Below, in pieces: positions 53,756-62,819 of a DNA stretch of 64,000 bases; the first letter of the stretch is position 1, and every line of letters begins with the position of its first letter. The stretch lies in NCBI RefSeq assembly GCF_900095725.1, contig NZ_FMMP01000006.1:124001-188000 (forward strand), given 5' to 3'. The notes beneath the pieces are model-generated. The model saw only the letters and a program-made list of their open reading frames with translations, did not search any database and was not told the DNA's origin. The translations under genes and the position numbers were made by a program. Origin of the DNA: Cellulosilyticum sp. I15G10I2 (lineage in GTDB: Bacteria > Bacillota > Clostridia > Lachnospirales > Cellulosilyticaceae).

Positions 53756-53785
53756 TTTATTTCACCACCATTCAAAGTTTATAGG

Positions 53786-53822
53786 TAGTATTCTATGCTA
53801 TAATACGCATTTGCATACTACT
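53786..53822. promoter_or_regulatory. Inverted repeat in bmpA-type promoter region
   Basis: GTAGTAT (53786-53792) and ATACTAC (53816-53822) flank an inner ATGC/GCAT pair, upstream of the binding-protein gene. It may be an operator. The surrounding 53,756-54,040 spacer is otherwise AT-rich, with an extended -10 TGCTATAAT near 53,971 serving the plus-strand VOC gene. Confidence 0.45.
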
Positions 53823-54040
53823 CATCTATCATATTAAATTTTAAGATTAATTTCAATCTCTAAATAATTTATTTTGAAAATTTAATAATAGATTATTAAA
53901 AAGATTTTAAATTAATAATATAAATTTAAAATTTAATCTTGTTTTTTAATCAAAAAAGGATATTAATTTAGTGCTATAATAGAAAATGTGAAATATACAT
54001 TATTTTACAGGGGAAATTATAATGAATAAGGGGATGGCGC

Positions 54041-54430
54041 ATGATGAGCAGTATTCGACTTGGTTTAACAACAATTTGGACAGAGAATGTTAACAGTATG
54101 AAAAAGTTTTATACAAATGTCTTGGGAATTGCAATCAAGCAGGATTTAGAGAAATACGTAGAGTTTGAAGATAAGGGGATTTGTCTGGCGATTTGCGAAA
54201 GAGAACTTATGAAAGAGTACAGTAAAGATTATGGATCAGTACGGCAAGGACAAAGTTTTCAAATAAGCTTTATGTGTGATAATGAAGCAGAGATACAGTA
54301 TATATATGACAAAGCTATTAAAGAGGGTGGAGCAGGCATCCAGCCACCTGTCTATACTAGTCCTCACCAAATAGCTGCTTTATTTGGGGACCCAGATGGC
54401 AATATTCATGAGATTTATGCAAATATATAA
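54041..54430 (+). CDS. VOC-family (glyoxalase/bleomycin-resistance-like) protein
   Basis: This 129-residue single VOC domain has the two beta-alpha-beta-beta-beta units: LGLTTIWTENVNSMKKFYTNVLG at the start (core SMKKFYTNVLG) and FGDPDGNIHEIYANI at the end, the latter with the usual metal-ligand Glu. The substrate is unknown; such proteins include lyases, dioxygenases and drug-binding proteins. Translation could begin at either of two adjacent ATGs. It is monocistronic. Confidence 0.82.
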   Translation: MMSSIRLGLTTIWTENVNSMKKFYTNVLGIAIKQDLEKYVEFEDKGICLAICERELMKEYSKDYGSVRQGQSFQISFMCDNEAEIQYIYDKAIKEGGAGIQPPVYTSPHQIAALFGDPDGNIHEIYANI

Positions 54431-54483
54431 AAACATTTTAAAAGGACAGCTTAATAAGCAAGCTGTCCTTTTAAAATGTTTTT
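54429..54483. terminator. 24-bp-stem bidirectional terminator
   Basis: The arms 54429-54452 and 54460-54483 are perfectly complementary with a 7-base loop. The structure includes the stop codon of the minus-strand glycosyltransferase and is flanked by A and T runs. Confidence 0.85.
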
Positions 54484-55421
54484 TTGGGGGAGGTGTTAAA
54501 CGTTTTATCTACAATATAAAGAGGTCTATTTTTGCTTTCATCATACATGCGACCAATATATTCCCCTAATACGCCTATAGCGACAAGCTGAACCCCTCCA
54601 AAAAAAGAAATGATAATAATAAGCCAGGCAAAATCAGGAATAACTATAATATGAGGGGATATAAGGGCTGTAAAATAATATAAAAATATTAGAAGTGCAA
54701 TCATTACAGCAAATATACCAAGTTTCATAATGAGTCTTAGTGGTTTAGAAGAAAATGCGATAATACCATCTATAGCAAATTGGATCATTTTTTTAAAAGG
54801 GTATTTAGTTTTACCAGCAAATCTAGGCTGCCTTTCATAGGCGAGCGGTATCTGCTTAAAGCCACACCAGGGAATAAGTCCTCTTAGAAATCTATTATGC
54901 TCAGGCAGATGAATAAGAATGAGGGCTACTTTTTTATCAATTAGCCTAAAGTCACCAGTATCTAAAGGAATATTTATATCTGAGAGATAGTTTAAAAACC
55001 TGTAAAATATTTTTGCACTAAGACGCTTAAATAATGTTTCACCACTGCGCTTTTGTCTTCGGCCATAGACAACATCATAGCCTGATTCCCAAAAGGTTAT
55101 CATATTGCAAATAAGCTCAGGGGGATCTTGAAGATCCGCATCTATAATGATAATTGCATCGCCTATGGCATAAGTAATACCACAAGTAACAGCAGCCTGA
55201 TGTCCAAAGTTTCTGGATAAGCTTATGACTTTAACATGGTTATCTTTTAGGCAGAGAGCTTCAAGAAGCGGCAAAGTATTATCTGTGCTGCCATCATTTA
55301 CAAAAATAAGTTCATAAGCATATAGTGTAATATCATGCATTATAAGAGATAACTTTTCATAGCAAGGCATAACCATAGCCTCTTCGGAATACATAGGAAT
55401 GACAACGCTTATTTTTTTCAT
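54471..55421 (-). CDS. Glycosyltransferase family 2, polyprenyl-phosphate sugar transferase-like
   Basis: This 316-residue protein has a GT2 catalytic domain (residues ~4-230: ISVVIPMYSEEAMV, VNDGSTDNT, IIIDADLQDPPE) followed by two transmembrane helices (about 238-262 and 272-296). This is the arrangement of DPM1/GtrB/ArnC-type enzymes that load a sugar onto a polyprenyl phosphate in the membrane. The sugar is unknown. It overlaps the shared terminator at its 3' end. Confidence 0.88.
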   Translation of the reverse strand: MKKISVVIPMYSEEAMVMPCYEKLSLIMHDITLYAYELIFVNDGSTDNTLPLLEALCLKDNHVKVISLSRNFGHQAAVTCGITYAIGDAIIIIDADLQDPPELICNMITFWESGYDVVYGRRQKRSGETLFKRLSAKIFYRFLNYLSDINIPLDTGDFRLIDKKVALILIHLPEHNRFLRGLIPWCGFKQIPLAYERQPRFAGKTKYPFKKMIQFAIDGIIAFSSKPLRLIMKLGIFAVMIALLIFLYYFTALISPHIIVIPDFAWLIIIISFFGGVQLVAIGVLGEYIGRMYDESKNRPLYIVDKTFNTSPKKTF

Positions 55422-55555
55422 AACGTTTAATAACCTTTCAGAGTGTATTCATAATAGTTAGATTATAGCCATAATTATTGAATATTAAACGATCATACTG
55501 TGTAATAGAGATACTGAAAAAAAACGTATTTTATACAAAAATATGGAAGTTTATT

Positions 55556-55584
55556 TTGTAATAGGTATTTTTTTCTGGTATAAT
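55556..55584 (+). promoter_or_regulatory. Promoter of the amidase gene
   Basis: TTGTAA (55556-55561), a 17-bp spacer and an extended -10 TGGTATAAT (TATAAT at 55579-55584). Confidence 0.8.
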
Positions 55585-55627
55585 ACACATAGAGTAACTT
55601 ATATGAAAAGGAACAAGGAGGAAAGTG

Positions 55628-57064
55628 ATGAATTCTAAACTCAAAAAAGCTCTTGCAGCAATCTTTATTTTTTGTACAGCACATACTATTGTACATGCAG
55701 AGCCTATAAAACTTACATATGATGGGAAAACACATCCTTATGATTTGCTGCCTATTAACCTTTATATAAATAATCAACCTATTGCAACAACAATTATGCC
55801 GCCTATACAACTAGGTGAGCGTGTCTTAGTGCCAGCCAGAGAGGTATTTGAACCGATGGGTGCAACTGTGGAGTGGAAAGCAGATGAAGAAAAAGTTTAT
55901 GTGTATGATCAGACCTCATTATTAGTTTTAGAAGTTAATGCGCCAGAAGCTTTTGTAAATGGACAGATTAAACTTTTGGACATGCCTCCTAAAATTATTA
56001 ATGACAAGCTGATGATCCCTATTCGTTTTATCAGTGAACAGCTAGGATACGGTGTAATATGGCAAGGTGAAACGAGAAATGTCTTAATAGACAAACCAGT
56101 GACTGTTCCGAAAGAAACCTTACCTATTCCAGAAGAAGCCATACCAGTGGAACAGACTCCGCCTACACAAAACTTAGAAAACACATTAAATAATATTAGT
56201 TATGTACATAATGAAAACACATTGATACTCGAAAAACCATCACGTCTGTCTATTAATGATATATCAGTTATTGATTTATTTAGAGAAAGAAAAATAATTG
56301 TGAACTTAAATGGAGATTACTCAGACTTTTTTTATGAAGGCCATTTAGTCAGTCAGGAGGGACGTATCAAAAATGTAAGTGTTAGTTATAATGGAGGAAC
56401 ACAACTCATTATAGATACGTTTACAATAAGTGCAGTTAATATTTATGAAGTAGGTAATCAAATACATATACAATTTGTAAAGCCAAGTGAAAAATACAGC
56501 CAGATAGTTGTTATAGATGCAGGACATGGCGGGAGTGATCCAGGAGCCAGATCGGCGTCAGGTATTATGGAGAAAGAACTGAATATACGTTACGCGATGG
56601 ATGTTTACCAATTACTTCTTAATAATCCTCATCTTAAAGTTTACATGACTCGGGAAACGGATGTAAAACCTAGTTTACAAGAAAGAGCCATATGGTCAAA
56701 TGAAATTGGGGCACATCTTTTCGTAAGTATTCATAATAACTCAATTAATAACCCTGCGGTTAATGGGACTGAAACTTTCTATTTCAGCAATCCGGATGAC
56801 CCAAGATCCGAGTATTTTGCAAAAATGATTCAGGCGAATATGGTGCAAGGGTTAGGGATGACAGATAGAAAAGCAAAAGCAGGTAATGGCCTTTTTGTAC
56901 TTAAAAATACAACTATGCCAGCTGTTTTACTTGAAATAGGGTTTATGTCAAATGTACAAGATTTGGATAAATTAACACAGCCTGATTTTTCGCCGCGTTT
57001 GGCTCAAATTATTTATGATTCTATTATGGCGTATTTTGAGAGTGGCTATCATCTTATGCAATAA
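55628..57064 (+). CDS. N-acetylmuramoyl-L-alanine amidase with copper-amine-oxidase-N module
   Basis: This 478-residue secreted protein has a signal peptide (about 1-24, TIVHAEP). A copper-amine-oxidase-N wall module spans ~45-150 (LGERVLVPAREVFEPMGATVEW, then KLMIPIRFISEQLGYGVIW). An AMIN-like beta region lies at ~190-285. The C-terminal Amidase_3 domain spans ~297-475 with the zinc ligands in DAGHGGSD, MEKEL and SIHNN and the catalytic Glu in LLEIGFMSN. It cleaves the lactyl-peptide bond of peptidoglycan, acting in cell separation or wall turnover. ATG 55628 follows AAGGAGG by 6 bases. Confidence 0.9.
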   Translation: MNSKLKKALAAIFIFCTAHTIVHAEPIKLTYDGKTHPYDLLPINLYINNQPIATTIMPPIQLGERVLVPAREVFEPMGATVEWKADEEKVYVYDQTSLLVLEVNAPEAFVNGQIKLLDMPPKIINDKLMIPIRFISEQLGYGVIWQGETRNVLIDKPVTVPKETLPIPEEAIPVEQTPPTQNLENTLNNISYVHNENTLILEKPSRLSINDISVIDLFRERKIIVNLNGDYSDFFYEGHLVSQEGRIKNVSVSYNGGTQLIIDTFTISAVNIYEVGNQIHIQFVKPSEKYSQIVVIDAGHGGSDPGARSASGIMEKELNIRYAMDVYQLLLNNPHLKVYMTRETDVKPSLQERAIWSNEIGAHLFVSIHNNSINNPAVNGTETFYFSNPDDPRSEYFAKMIQANMVQGLGMTDRKAKAGNGLFVLKNTTMPAVLLEIGFMSNVQDLDKLTQPDFSPRLAQIIYDSIMAYFESGYHLMQ

Positions 57065-57108
57065 CTTACACTGTTTAAATATCAAGTTATAGCATTCACT
57101 AACCGAAT

Positions 57109-57167
57109 CTACTAAAATAAAACAAAATGGCACTTATATTAAGTGCCATTTTGTTTTATTTTAGTAG
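57109..57167. terminator. 28-bp-stem terminator after amidase gene
   Basis: The arms 57109-57136 and 57140-57167 are perfectly complementary with a 3-base loop. T-rich sequence lies in the downstream arm. Confidence 0.8.
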
Positions 57168-57248
57168 AAATATTGTCTGCATATTTGAGAAAAATATCTA
57201 TAAATTTATACAAAACTATAAAAAAGCTTGAAATAACAATACATAAAC

Positions 57249-57277
57249 TTGAAAAGAAAAAAATATTATGATATAGT
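57249..57277 (+). promoter_or_regulatory. Promoter of the threonine operon
   Basis: TTGAAA (57249-57254), 17 bp and TATAGT (57272-57277). The predicted start near 57284 rules out the upstream GTG/ATG-type start at 57278 for the first gene. Confidence 0.65.
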
Positions 57278-57325
57278 ATGTTTGCGGGAAACAAATGTTC
57301 ACGACAAGCGAACAAGGAGAATATT

Positions 57326-57769
57326 ATGAAAGAAAAACATCAGTTCTATGTGATTGGTAAAGATGTACTGCCAGAAATTTTTTTAAAAGTAGTAGAAGCG
57401 AAAAAACTATTAGAAAAAAATACTATGTTGACCGTACAAGAAGCTACAGAACAAATAGGGATTAGCAGGAGTTCTTTTTATAAATATAAAGATTCTATTT
57501 TCCCTTTTTATGATAAAGGCAATGGGCAAGCAATTACTATGCTGATCCATTTGCAAGATGAACCAGGAATATTATCGGATGTTCTTAATCATATTGCCAG
57601 TGTGGGAGGAAATGTTTTGACGATCAACCAAATGGTTCCCATGAATGGCATAGCTATTATCAATTTATGTATGCAGACAGCGAATATGATTATGAATATA
57701 GAAGAATTCATTAATGAATTAGAAACATTAAGAGGCGTACAGCAAATAAAAATACTGGCTAGAGAATAG
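57326..57769 (+). CDS. UPF0735 ACT-domain protein
   Basis: This 147-residue protein has an N-terminal helix-turn-helix-like part (LTVQEATEQIGISRSSFYKYKDSIFPF) and a C-terminal ACT domain (ITMLIHLQDEPGILSDVLNHIASVGGNVLTINQ), the layout of UPF0735 (PheB/YszB-like). ACT domains bind amino acids. Being first in a threonine operon, it may sense an amino acid and regulate the pathway. ATG 57326 has AAGGAGA 5 bases upstream. A 43-bp gap separates it from hom. Confidence 0.88.
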   Translation: MKEKHQFYVIGKDVLPEIFLKVVEAKKLLEKNTMLTVQEATEQIGISRSSFYKYKDSIFPFYDKGNGQAITMLIHLQDEPGILSDVLNHIASVGGNVLTINQMVPMNGIAIINLCMQTANMIMNIEEFINELETLRGVQQIKILARE

Positions 57770-57811
57770 TATGATATGAAGTCAGATCATGATATTATTG
57801 GAGGTAATTAT

Positions 57812-59026
57812 ATGAAAATTGCATTACTAGGACTTGGAACAGTTGGCCAAGGCGTTGTAGAAGTCATTAATGAAAATAAAGAAAGCATAGCCAAAAGAGC
57901 AGGCCAGCCCATAGAGATAAAATATATATTAGATATTAGAAGTTTTGAAGGCGAAGCAATTAGTAAACTGGTTATTAAAGATTTTGATATTATTGCAAAT
58001 GACAAGGAAATAGCAATCGTAGTAGAAGCAATGGGAGGTATAGAACCTGCGTATACATATGCTAAAACAAGTTTGTTAAAAGGAAAGAGCTATATTACTT
58101 CTAATAAAGAACTTGTTGCACTACATGGGGCAGAACTCCTAGAAATAGCTAGAAGCAACAAAGTGAACTTTTTGTTTGAAGCTAGCGTAGGCGGAGGTAT
58201 TCCTATTATAAGACCGCTAAATCAGTCACTTACGGCTGATGAGATTTTTGAAATTACAGGTATACTTAACGGCACAACAAATTTTATTCTTACTAAGATG
58301 CAGCAAGAAGGTAAAGCTTTTGAAGATGTCTTAAAAGAAGCTCAGGCGCTTGGTTATGCAGAAAAAAACCCTGAAGCTGATGTAGAAGGCTATGATGCAT
58401 GCCGTAAAATCGCTATCCTCTCTTCCCTTGCATTTGGGGAACATGTGAGTTTCCAGGACATCCCTACTGAGGGGATTACAAAGATCACGACAGAAGATAT
58501 GGTTTATGCAGATAATATGGGATATGTTATTAAACTGCTTGCAACATGTCAAAAACAAGATGCTAGTATCTTTGCAAGAGTATCACCTATGCTTATTGCA
58601 AAAAGCCATCCGCTTGCCATGGTAAGTGATGTATTCAATGGTATTTTTGTTAAAGGCAATGTTATTGGGGATGTCATGTTCTATGGAAGAGGTGCAGGTA
58701 AGCTTCCTACAGCTAGTGCCATGGTTGCAGATATTGTAGATGCAGCAAAACATACAGGTACCAATATTATATCTTTCTGGAACAAAGAAAAAATTGAACT
58801 TAAGGACAAAGAGCAAGTTAAGGTTAAATATTTTATAAGACTTAAAAAACATAGCGAGCGTATGGATGATATTATCAAAGAAGTATTTAATGAAATAGAA
58901 GAGGTTCCATCACTTCAGGGTGAATATGCTTTTATTACAAATGTTGATACAGAAGCAAACTTTACAGAAAAGATGAGTGAATTATCTGATTTAGTTATCC
59001 TAAATAAAATACGTATAGATAAGTAG
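57812..59026 (+). CDS. hom: Homoserine dehydrogenase
   Basis: The enzyme reduces aspartate semialdehyde to homoserine with NAD(P)H. The 404-residue protein has the Rossmann motif IALLGLGTVGQGVVEV, the SNKEL block near residue 100, the catalytic core GILNGTTNFIL and EADVEGYDACRKIAIL, and a C-terminal ACT domain at ~330-400 for threonine feedback. It is slightly shorter than the usual 420-430. ATG 57812 has GGAGGT 8 bases upstream. It lies between the ACT protein and the apgM-like gene. Confidence 0.93.
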   Translation: MKIALLGLGTVGQGVVEVINENKESIAKRAGQPIEIKYILDIRSFEGEAISKLVIKDFDIIANDKEIAIVVEAMGGIEPAYTYAKTSLLKGKSYITSNKELVALHGAELLEIARSNKVNFLFEASVGGGIPIIRPLNQSLTADEIFEITGILNGTTNFILTKMQQEGKAFEDVLKEAQALGYAEKNPEADVEGYDACRKIAILSSLAFGEHVSFQDIPTEGITKITTEDMVYADNMGYVIKLLATCQKQDASIFARVSPMLIAKSHPLAMVSDVFNGIFVKGNVIGDVMFYGRGAGKLPTASAMVADIVDAAKHTGTNIISFWNKEKIELKDKEQVKVKYFIRLKKHSERMDDIIKEVFNEIEEVPSLQGEYAFITNVDTEANFTEKMSELSDLVILNKIRIDK

Positions 59027-59036
59027 AGGCGATAAG

Positions 59037-60248
59037 ATGAAGTATATAGTTGTACTTATAGATGGGGCAGCTGATGAACCGATAAAGGCACTGGGTGATG
59101 TTACACCTTTAGAATATGCAAAGACTAAGATGATAGATCAGCTTGCTCCCTACAGCACCATAGGTATGGTAAAAACCATACCAGATGGCTGTGCAAAAGG
59201 TAGTGATACAGCCAATCTTTCAGTATTAGGTTATGATCCAACGGTATTTTACTTTGGGAGAAGTCCTCTAGAAGCACTCAGCATGGGCGTAAACTTAAAG
59301 GATACAGATGTTACTTTTAGAACCAATGTAGTGACATTAAGTGAAGAAGGGGACTATGAAGATAAAATTATTTTAGATCATAGTGCAGATGAGATTACGA
59401 CAGAAGAAGCAAATGAGTTGCTGCTAGCCATTGAAGAAGCGTTAGGGGATGAAATTAGAAAATTTTATCCAGGAGTAAGCTACAGACATTTGCTTGTCTG
59501 GGATCAGGGCAGTACACAAGTCAAGCTTATACCGCCCCACGATATTTTAGATCAGCGTATTGGAAATTATAAGCCAGAAGGTATAAATAGTGACTTGATT
59601 TGGGAACTTATGAAAAAGAGCTATACTATTCTTAACCACCATCCGATTAATGAAGCAAGAAGGAAAAAAGGGTTAAGACCTGCTAATAGCATTTGGATAT
59701 GGGGAGAAGGCACTAAGCCACAGCTGCCTTTATTTAAGGAAAAGTATCAAGTCGAAGGCGCTGTTATATCCGCTGTGGATCTTATAAAGGGAATCGGGAT
59801 TGGAGCTGGTATGACATCAATAGATGTTGAAGGGGCTACGGGTAATGTGCATACGAACTATAAAGGGAAAGCAGATGCAGCTATTAAGTGGCTTATTGAG
59901 GAAGATAAAGATTTTGTCTATGTGCATTTAGAAGGACCCGACGAATGCGGACACAGAAATGAATTAGAGAATAAAATTAAAGCGATTGAATACATAGACC
60001 AAAAAATCATTACGCCTATTATAGAGGCAATGGATAATAAGTCTATAGCGTATAAGATGTTGGTGGTGCCTGACCATCCAACGCCACTAAGACTCAGAAC
60101 ACACACGGGAGATCCTGTCCCATATATGATTTATCAAAGTGGCAGTGCACTGATTAATAAAGATAATCGATATACAGAACATTTCGCAAAGAACACAGAT
60201 TATTATATTAAAAAAGGGCATACATTAATGGATGTATTTCTTAAATAA
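59037..60248 (+). CDS. ApgM-family phosphoglycerate mutase / proposed alternative homoserine kinase
   Basis: This 403-residue member of the alkaline-phosphatase superfamily has metal and nucleophile motifs VVLIDGAADEP, AKGSDTANLSVLGYDP (Ser nucleophile), HLEGPDECGH and VVPDHPTPLRLRTHTGDPVP. It belongs to the archaeal-type cofactor-independent phosphoglycerate mutase family. A subgroup of this family found beside homoserine dehydrogenase has been proposed to be a homoserine kinase; that proposal is from general knowledge. Its place between hom and lysC fits it, yet a standard thrB is in the same operon. Its true substrate is open. Confidence 0.8.
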   Translation: MKYIVVLIDGAADEPIKALGDVTPLEYAKTKMIDQLAPYSTIGMVKTIPDGCAKGSDTANLSVLGYDPTVFYFGRSPLEALSMGVNLKDTDVTFRTNVVTLSEEGDYEDKIILDHSADEITTEEANELLLAIEEALGDEIRKFYPGVSYRHLLVWDQGSTQVKLIPPHDILDQRIGNYKPEGINSDLIWELMKKSYTILNHHPINEARRKKGLRPANSIWIWGEGTKPQLPLFKEKYQVEGAVISAVDLIKGIGIGAGMTSIDVEGATGNVHTNYKGKADAAIKWLIEEDKDFVYVHLEGPDECGHRNELENKIKAIEYIDQKIITPIIEAMDNKSIAYKMLVVPDHPTPLRLRTHTGDPVPYMIYQSGSALINKDNRYTEHFAKNTDYYIKKGHTLMDVFLK

Positions 60249-60337
60249 TAAGTAAACAGTGAGTTTTGGATAAACAGGTATATGATTACTATTATTATAT
60301 TTAGATTACACTAAGAATTGTTAGAGGAGGAAAAAAC

Positions 60338-61546
60338 GTGTTAATTGTACAAAAATTTGGAGGAAGCTCTGTTGCAAATGCAGAAAGAGTATATAATGTA
60401 GCCAAAAGAGTTGCTGAGACTTATAAAAAAGGAAATGATGTTATTGTAGTTCTTTCAGCACAAGGGGATACAACAGATGACCTTATTGCAAAAGCAAAAG
60501 AAATCAGCAAAAATCCGCCTAAACGTGAGATGGATATGCTTCTTTCAACAGGCGAACAACAATCTGTAGCACTAATGGCTATGGCACTTTCAGAACTCGG
60601 ATATCCTTGTGTTTCTTTAAATGCCTATCAAGTAGGGATGATCACAACTTCAGCATATAGCAACGCCAGACTTAAAAGAATTAAACCAGATAGAATAAGA
60701 AGAGAATTAGATAGAAGAAATATCGTTCTGGTAACTGGTTTTCAAGGTATGAATCGCTTTGATGATATAACGACTTTAGGAAGAGGCGGATCTGATACAA
60801 CGGCAGTGGCTATTGCAGCAGCCCTTAATGCAGATCAGTGCGAAATCTATACTGATGTTGACGGTGTTTATACAGCTGATCCAAGAGTAGTAAAAGATGC
60901 AAAGAAATTAGACGAAATTACTTATAATGAAATGTTAGAACTTGCGTCATTAGGAGCAAAAGTACTTCATAATAGATCAGTTGAATTAGCTAAAAAATAC
61001 AATGTAGAATTAGTAGTAAGATCAAGTTTAACAAATGCAGAAGGAACAGTAGTTAAGGAGGCATGTAAAATGGAAGAGATGTTAATTAGCGGGGTAGCAG
61101 GTGATGATGAGATTGCACGTGTATCTTTAATAGGATTAGCAGATACGCCTGGAAAGGCATTTGATATATTTGCAACACTTGCAAAGAAAAATATCAATGT
61201 AGATATTATTTTACAGTCCATTGGACGTGATAATACAAAAGATATTTCATTTACAATACCAGATACAACCCTTTCAGATGCAAAAGAAGTTATTGAACAA
61301 AATATGCAGCGTTGGGGCGCAAAGAGTGTAGATTACAATGAAAATTTAGCAAAAGTATCAGTTGTAGGTGCTGGAATGGTAGCAAATACTGGTGTAGCTT
61401 CTAAGATGTTTGAAGCAATGTATGATTGTGGTATTAACATTCATATGATTTCTACTTCAGAAATTAAAATTTCTATTCTTATAGATAAAAAAGAAATGCA
61501 TAGAGCAATGAATGCTATACATGGCAAATTTGATTTAGCTGATTAA
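60338..61546 (+). CDS. lysC: Aspartate kinase
   Basis: The first step of the aspartate family is the phosphorylation of aspartate. The 402-residue protein begins IVQKFGGSSVANAERV, has FQGMNRFDDITTLGRGGSDTTAVA (core TTLGRGGSDTTA) and VDGVYTADPR in the kinase domain (1-245). Two ACT domains (265-400) follow, the lysine/threonine feedback sites. The GTG start 60338 has GAGGAGG 8 bases upstream. It lies 89 bp after the apgM-like gene. A hairpin and kissing-loop element copy 2 separate it from thrB. Confidence 0.93.
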   Translation: MLIVQKFGGSSVANAERVYNVAKRVAETYKKGNDVIVVLSAQGDTTDDLIAKAKEISKNPPKREMDMLLSTGEQQSVALMAMALSELGYPCVSLNAYQVGMITTSAYSNARLKRIKPDRIRRELDRRNIVLVTGFQGMNRFDDITTLGRGGSDTTAVAIAAALNADQCEIYTDVDGVYTADPRVVKDAKKLDEITYNEMLELASLGAKVLHNRSVELAKKYNVELVVRSSLTNAEGTVVKEACKMEEMLISGVAGDDEIARVSLIGLADTPGKAFDIFATLAKKNINVDIILQSIGRDNTKDISFTIPDTTLSDAKEVIEQNMQRWGAKSVDYNENLAKVSVVGAGMVANTGVASKMFEAMYDCGINIHMISTSEIKISILIDKKEMHRAMNAIHGKFDLAD

Positions 61547-61556
61547 GTAATGCATG

Positions 61557-61594
61557 ACAAAAGGTGAGTGATAAAAATATCTCTCACCTTTTGT
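61557..61594 (+). terminator. Hairpin between aspartate kinase and thrB
   Basis: ACAAAAGGTGAG (61557-61568) pairs perfectly with CTCACCTTTTGT (61583-61594). A short T-run makes full or partial termination likely. Confidence 0.65.
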
Positions 61595-61600
61595 ACTTCT

Positions 61601-61717
61601 CTATAGATTTCACATCTTTAAATTATAATTATTCATGATAATATGTGATGTGAAATCATTCTGAGAAACAATTTTATAGTGATGAATAATTCAAGTTTAT
61701 GTGTTGTTTCTCTATAT
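61601..61717 (+). repeat. Kissing-loop repeat element, copy 2
   Basis: Hairpin 1 pairs GATTTCACATC (61606-61616) with GATGTGAAATC (61647-61657). Hairpin 2 pairs GAGAAACAA (61663-61671) with TTGTTTCTC (61704-61712). The loops carry a 10-base complement, AATTATTCAT (61627-61636) and ATGAATAATT (61682-61691). The ends TATAG and CTATA can close the whole unit. The thrB ribosome binding site begins 10 bases later. Confidence 0.88.
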
Positions 61718-61746
61718 ACATCAAGAAAGGAGCAGATCTACACATT

Positions 61747-62655
61747 ATGATTAAAGTAAAAGTACCAGCTACAACAGCAAATATGGGACCAGGTTTTGAT
61801 AGCATAGGCATGGCACTTAGTATGTATAATATTGTCTATGCAGAGGAAATTGAACAAGGCTTTGAAATTGTTATTCAGCAAGGGAGCACCCAGATACCTA
61901 CTGATGAAACAAATCTTATTTATACAACTATAAAACATTTTTATAATAATATTAGAAAACCTATGCCAGGTGTAAGGATTATACAGCAAGACAGTATTCC
62001 TCATACCAGAGGACTTGGGAGCAGTGCGGCTTGTATTGTTGCAGGACTGCATATTGGCAATGCACTTAGTCAAAGTTTTTTTTCAAAAGAAGAGCTTGTT
62101 CAAATGGCAGCCCAGATTGAGGGGCATCCAGATAATACTACACCAGCCCTCCTAGGTGGGATGACGATTGGGGCAATGAATGCCAATGATATGAAGTATG
62201 TAAAAATTAATGTTGCTGAAAACATACACTTTGCAGTGATGATACCGGACTTTATATTATCAACGGAACTTGCGAGAAGTGTTCTGCCAAAAGAGGTACC
62301 CTTAGAAGACGCAGTATTTAATTCATCTAGGGCGGCACTTCTTGCAGCATCGATGATTACAGGCGATATAGATAATTTAAGTTTGGCCATGGAAGATCGC
62401 CTGCATGAGCCTTATAGGGCGAAGCTTATACCTAATATGTTTGAGATAATTAATCAGGCTAAGTGCTATGGCGCTAAAGGTGCCTTTCTAAGCGGGGCTG
62501 GACCTACCCTTATTGCAGTAATTAAAAATGTGGTGGCGTTTAGGAAAGAAATTGCAGAATATTTAAACTCACTAGATGATGACTGGCAGGTTCAGATGCT
62601 GCAGGTTGATAATGAAGGGGCTAAAGTTTGGATTAATGAAGAACTTAAATATTAG
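61747..62655 (+). CDS. thrB: Homoserine kinase (GHMP family)
   Basis: The enzyme phosphorylates homoserine before threonine synthase. The 302-residue protein has GHMP motifs: IKVKVPATTANMGPGFDSIGMAL at the start (core PATTANMGPGFD), ATP loop RGLGSSAACIVAGL, and GAFLSGAGPTLIA near the C-terminus. AAAGGAG lies 13 bases before ATG 61747, a longer spacing than usual; no better in-frame start exists. Element copy 2 is in its 5' leader. No threonine synthase gene is in the window. Confidence 0.92.
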   Translation: MIKVKVPATTANMGPGFDSIGMALSMYNIVYAEEIEQGFEIVIQQGSTQIPTDETNLIYTTIKHFYNNIRKPMPGVRIIQQDSIPHTRGLGSSAACIVAGLHIGNALSQSFFSKEELVQMAAQIEGHPDNTTPALLGGMTIGAMNANDMKYVKINVAENIHFAVMIPDFILSTELARSVLPKEVPLEDAVFNSSRAALLAASMITGDIDNLSLAMEDRLHEPYRAKLIPNMFEIINQAKCYGAKGAFLSGAGPTLIAVIKNVVAFRKEIAEYLNSLDDDWQVQMLQVDNEGAKVWINEELKY

Positions 62656-62667
62656 TCTTAGTCTTTC

Positions 62668-62711
62668 AAATGTCCTAAAAGATAAGAAAATCTATCTTTT
62701 AGGACATTTTT
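62668..62711 (+). terminator. Terminator of the threonine operon
   Basis: A perfect 17-bp stem (62668-62684 with 62693-62709) ends in TTTTT. Confidence 0.85.
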
Positions 62712-62780
62712 AACTCAAAAAAGTATAAGTTTATTTATAGATGTAAATAACTCTGTAAATTAGATTTAAAATTTAATGAT

Positions 62781-62809
62781 TTGAAGAGTTACATAAATAG
62801 TAGTATAAT
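62781..62809 (+). promoter_or_regulatory. Promoter of the terminal sensor-kinase-like gene
   Basis: TTGAAG (62781-62786), 17 bp and TATAAT (62804-62809). Transcription would begin at about 62816, at the 5' edge of element copy 3. Confidence 0.7.
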
Positions 62810-62819
62810 TTATTTAATA

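Noticed and set aside
53875-53960. AT-rich inverted sequences before the VOC gene as a replication origin
   Set aside because: No DnaA-box cluster and no dnaA or dnaN nearby; simple AT bias explains them.
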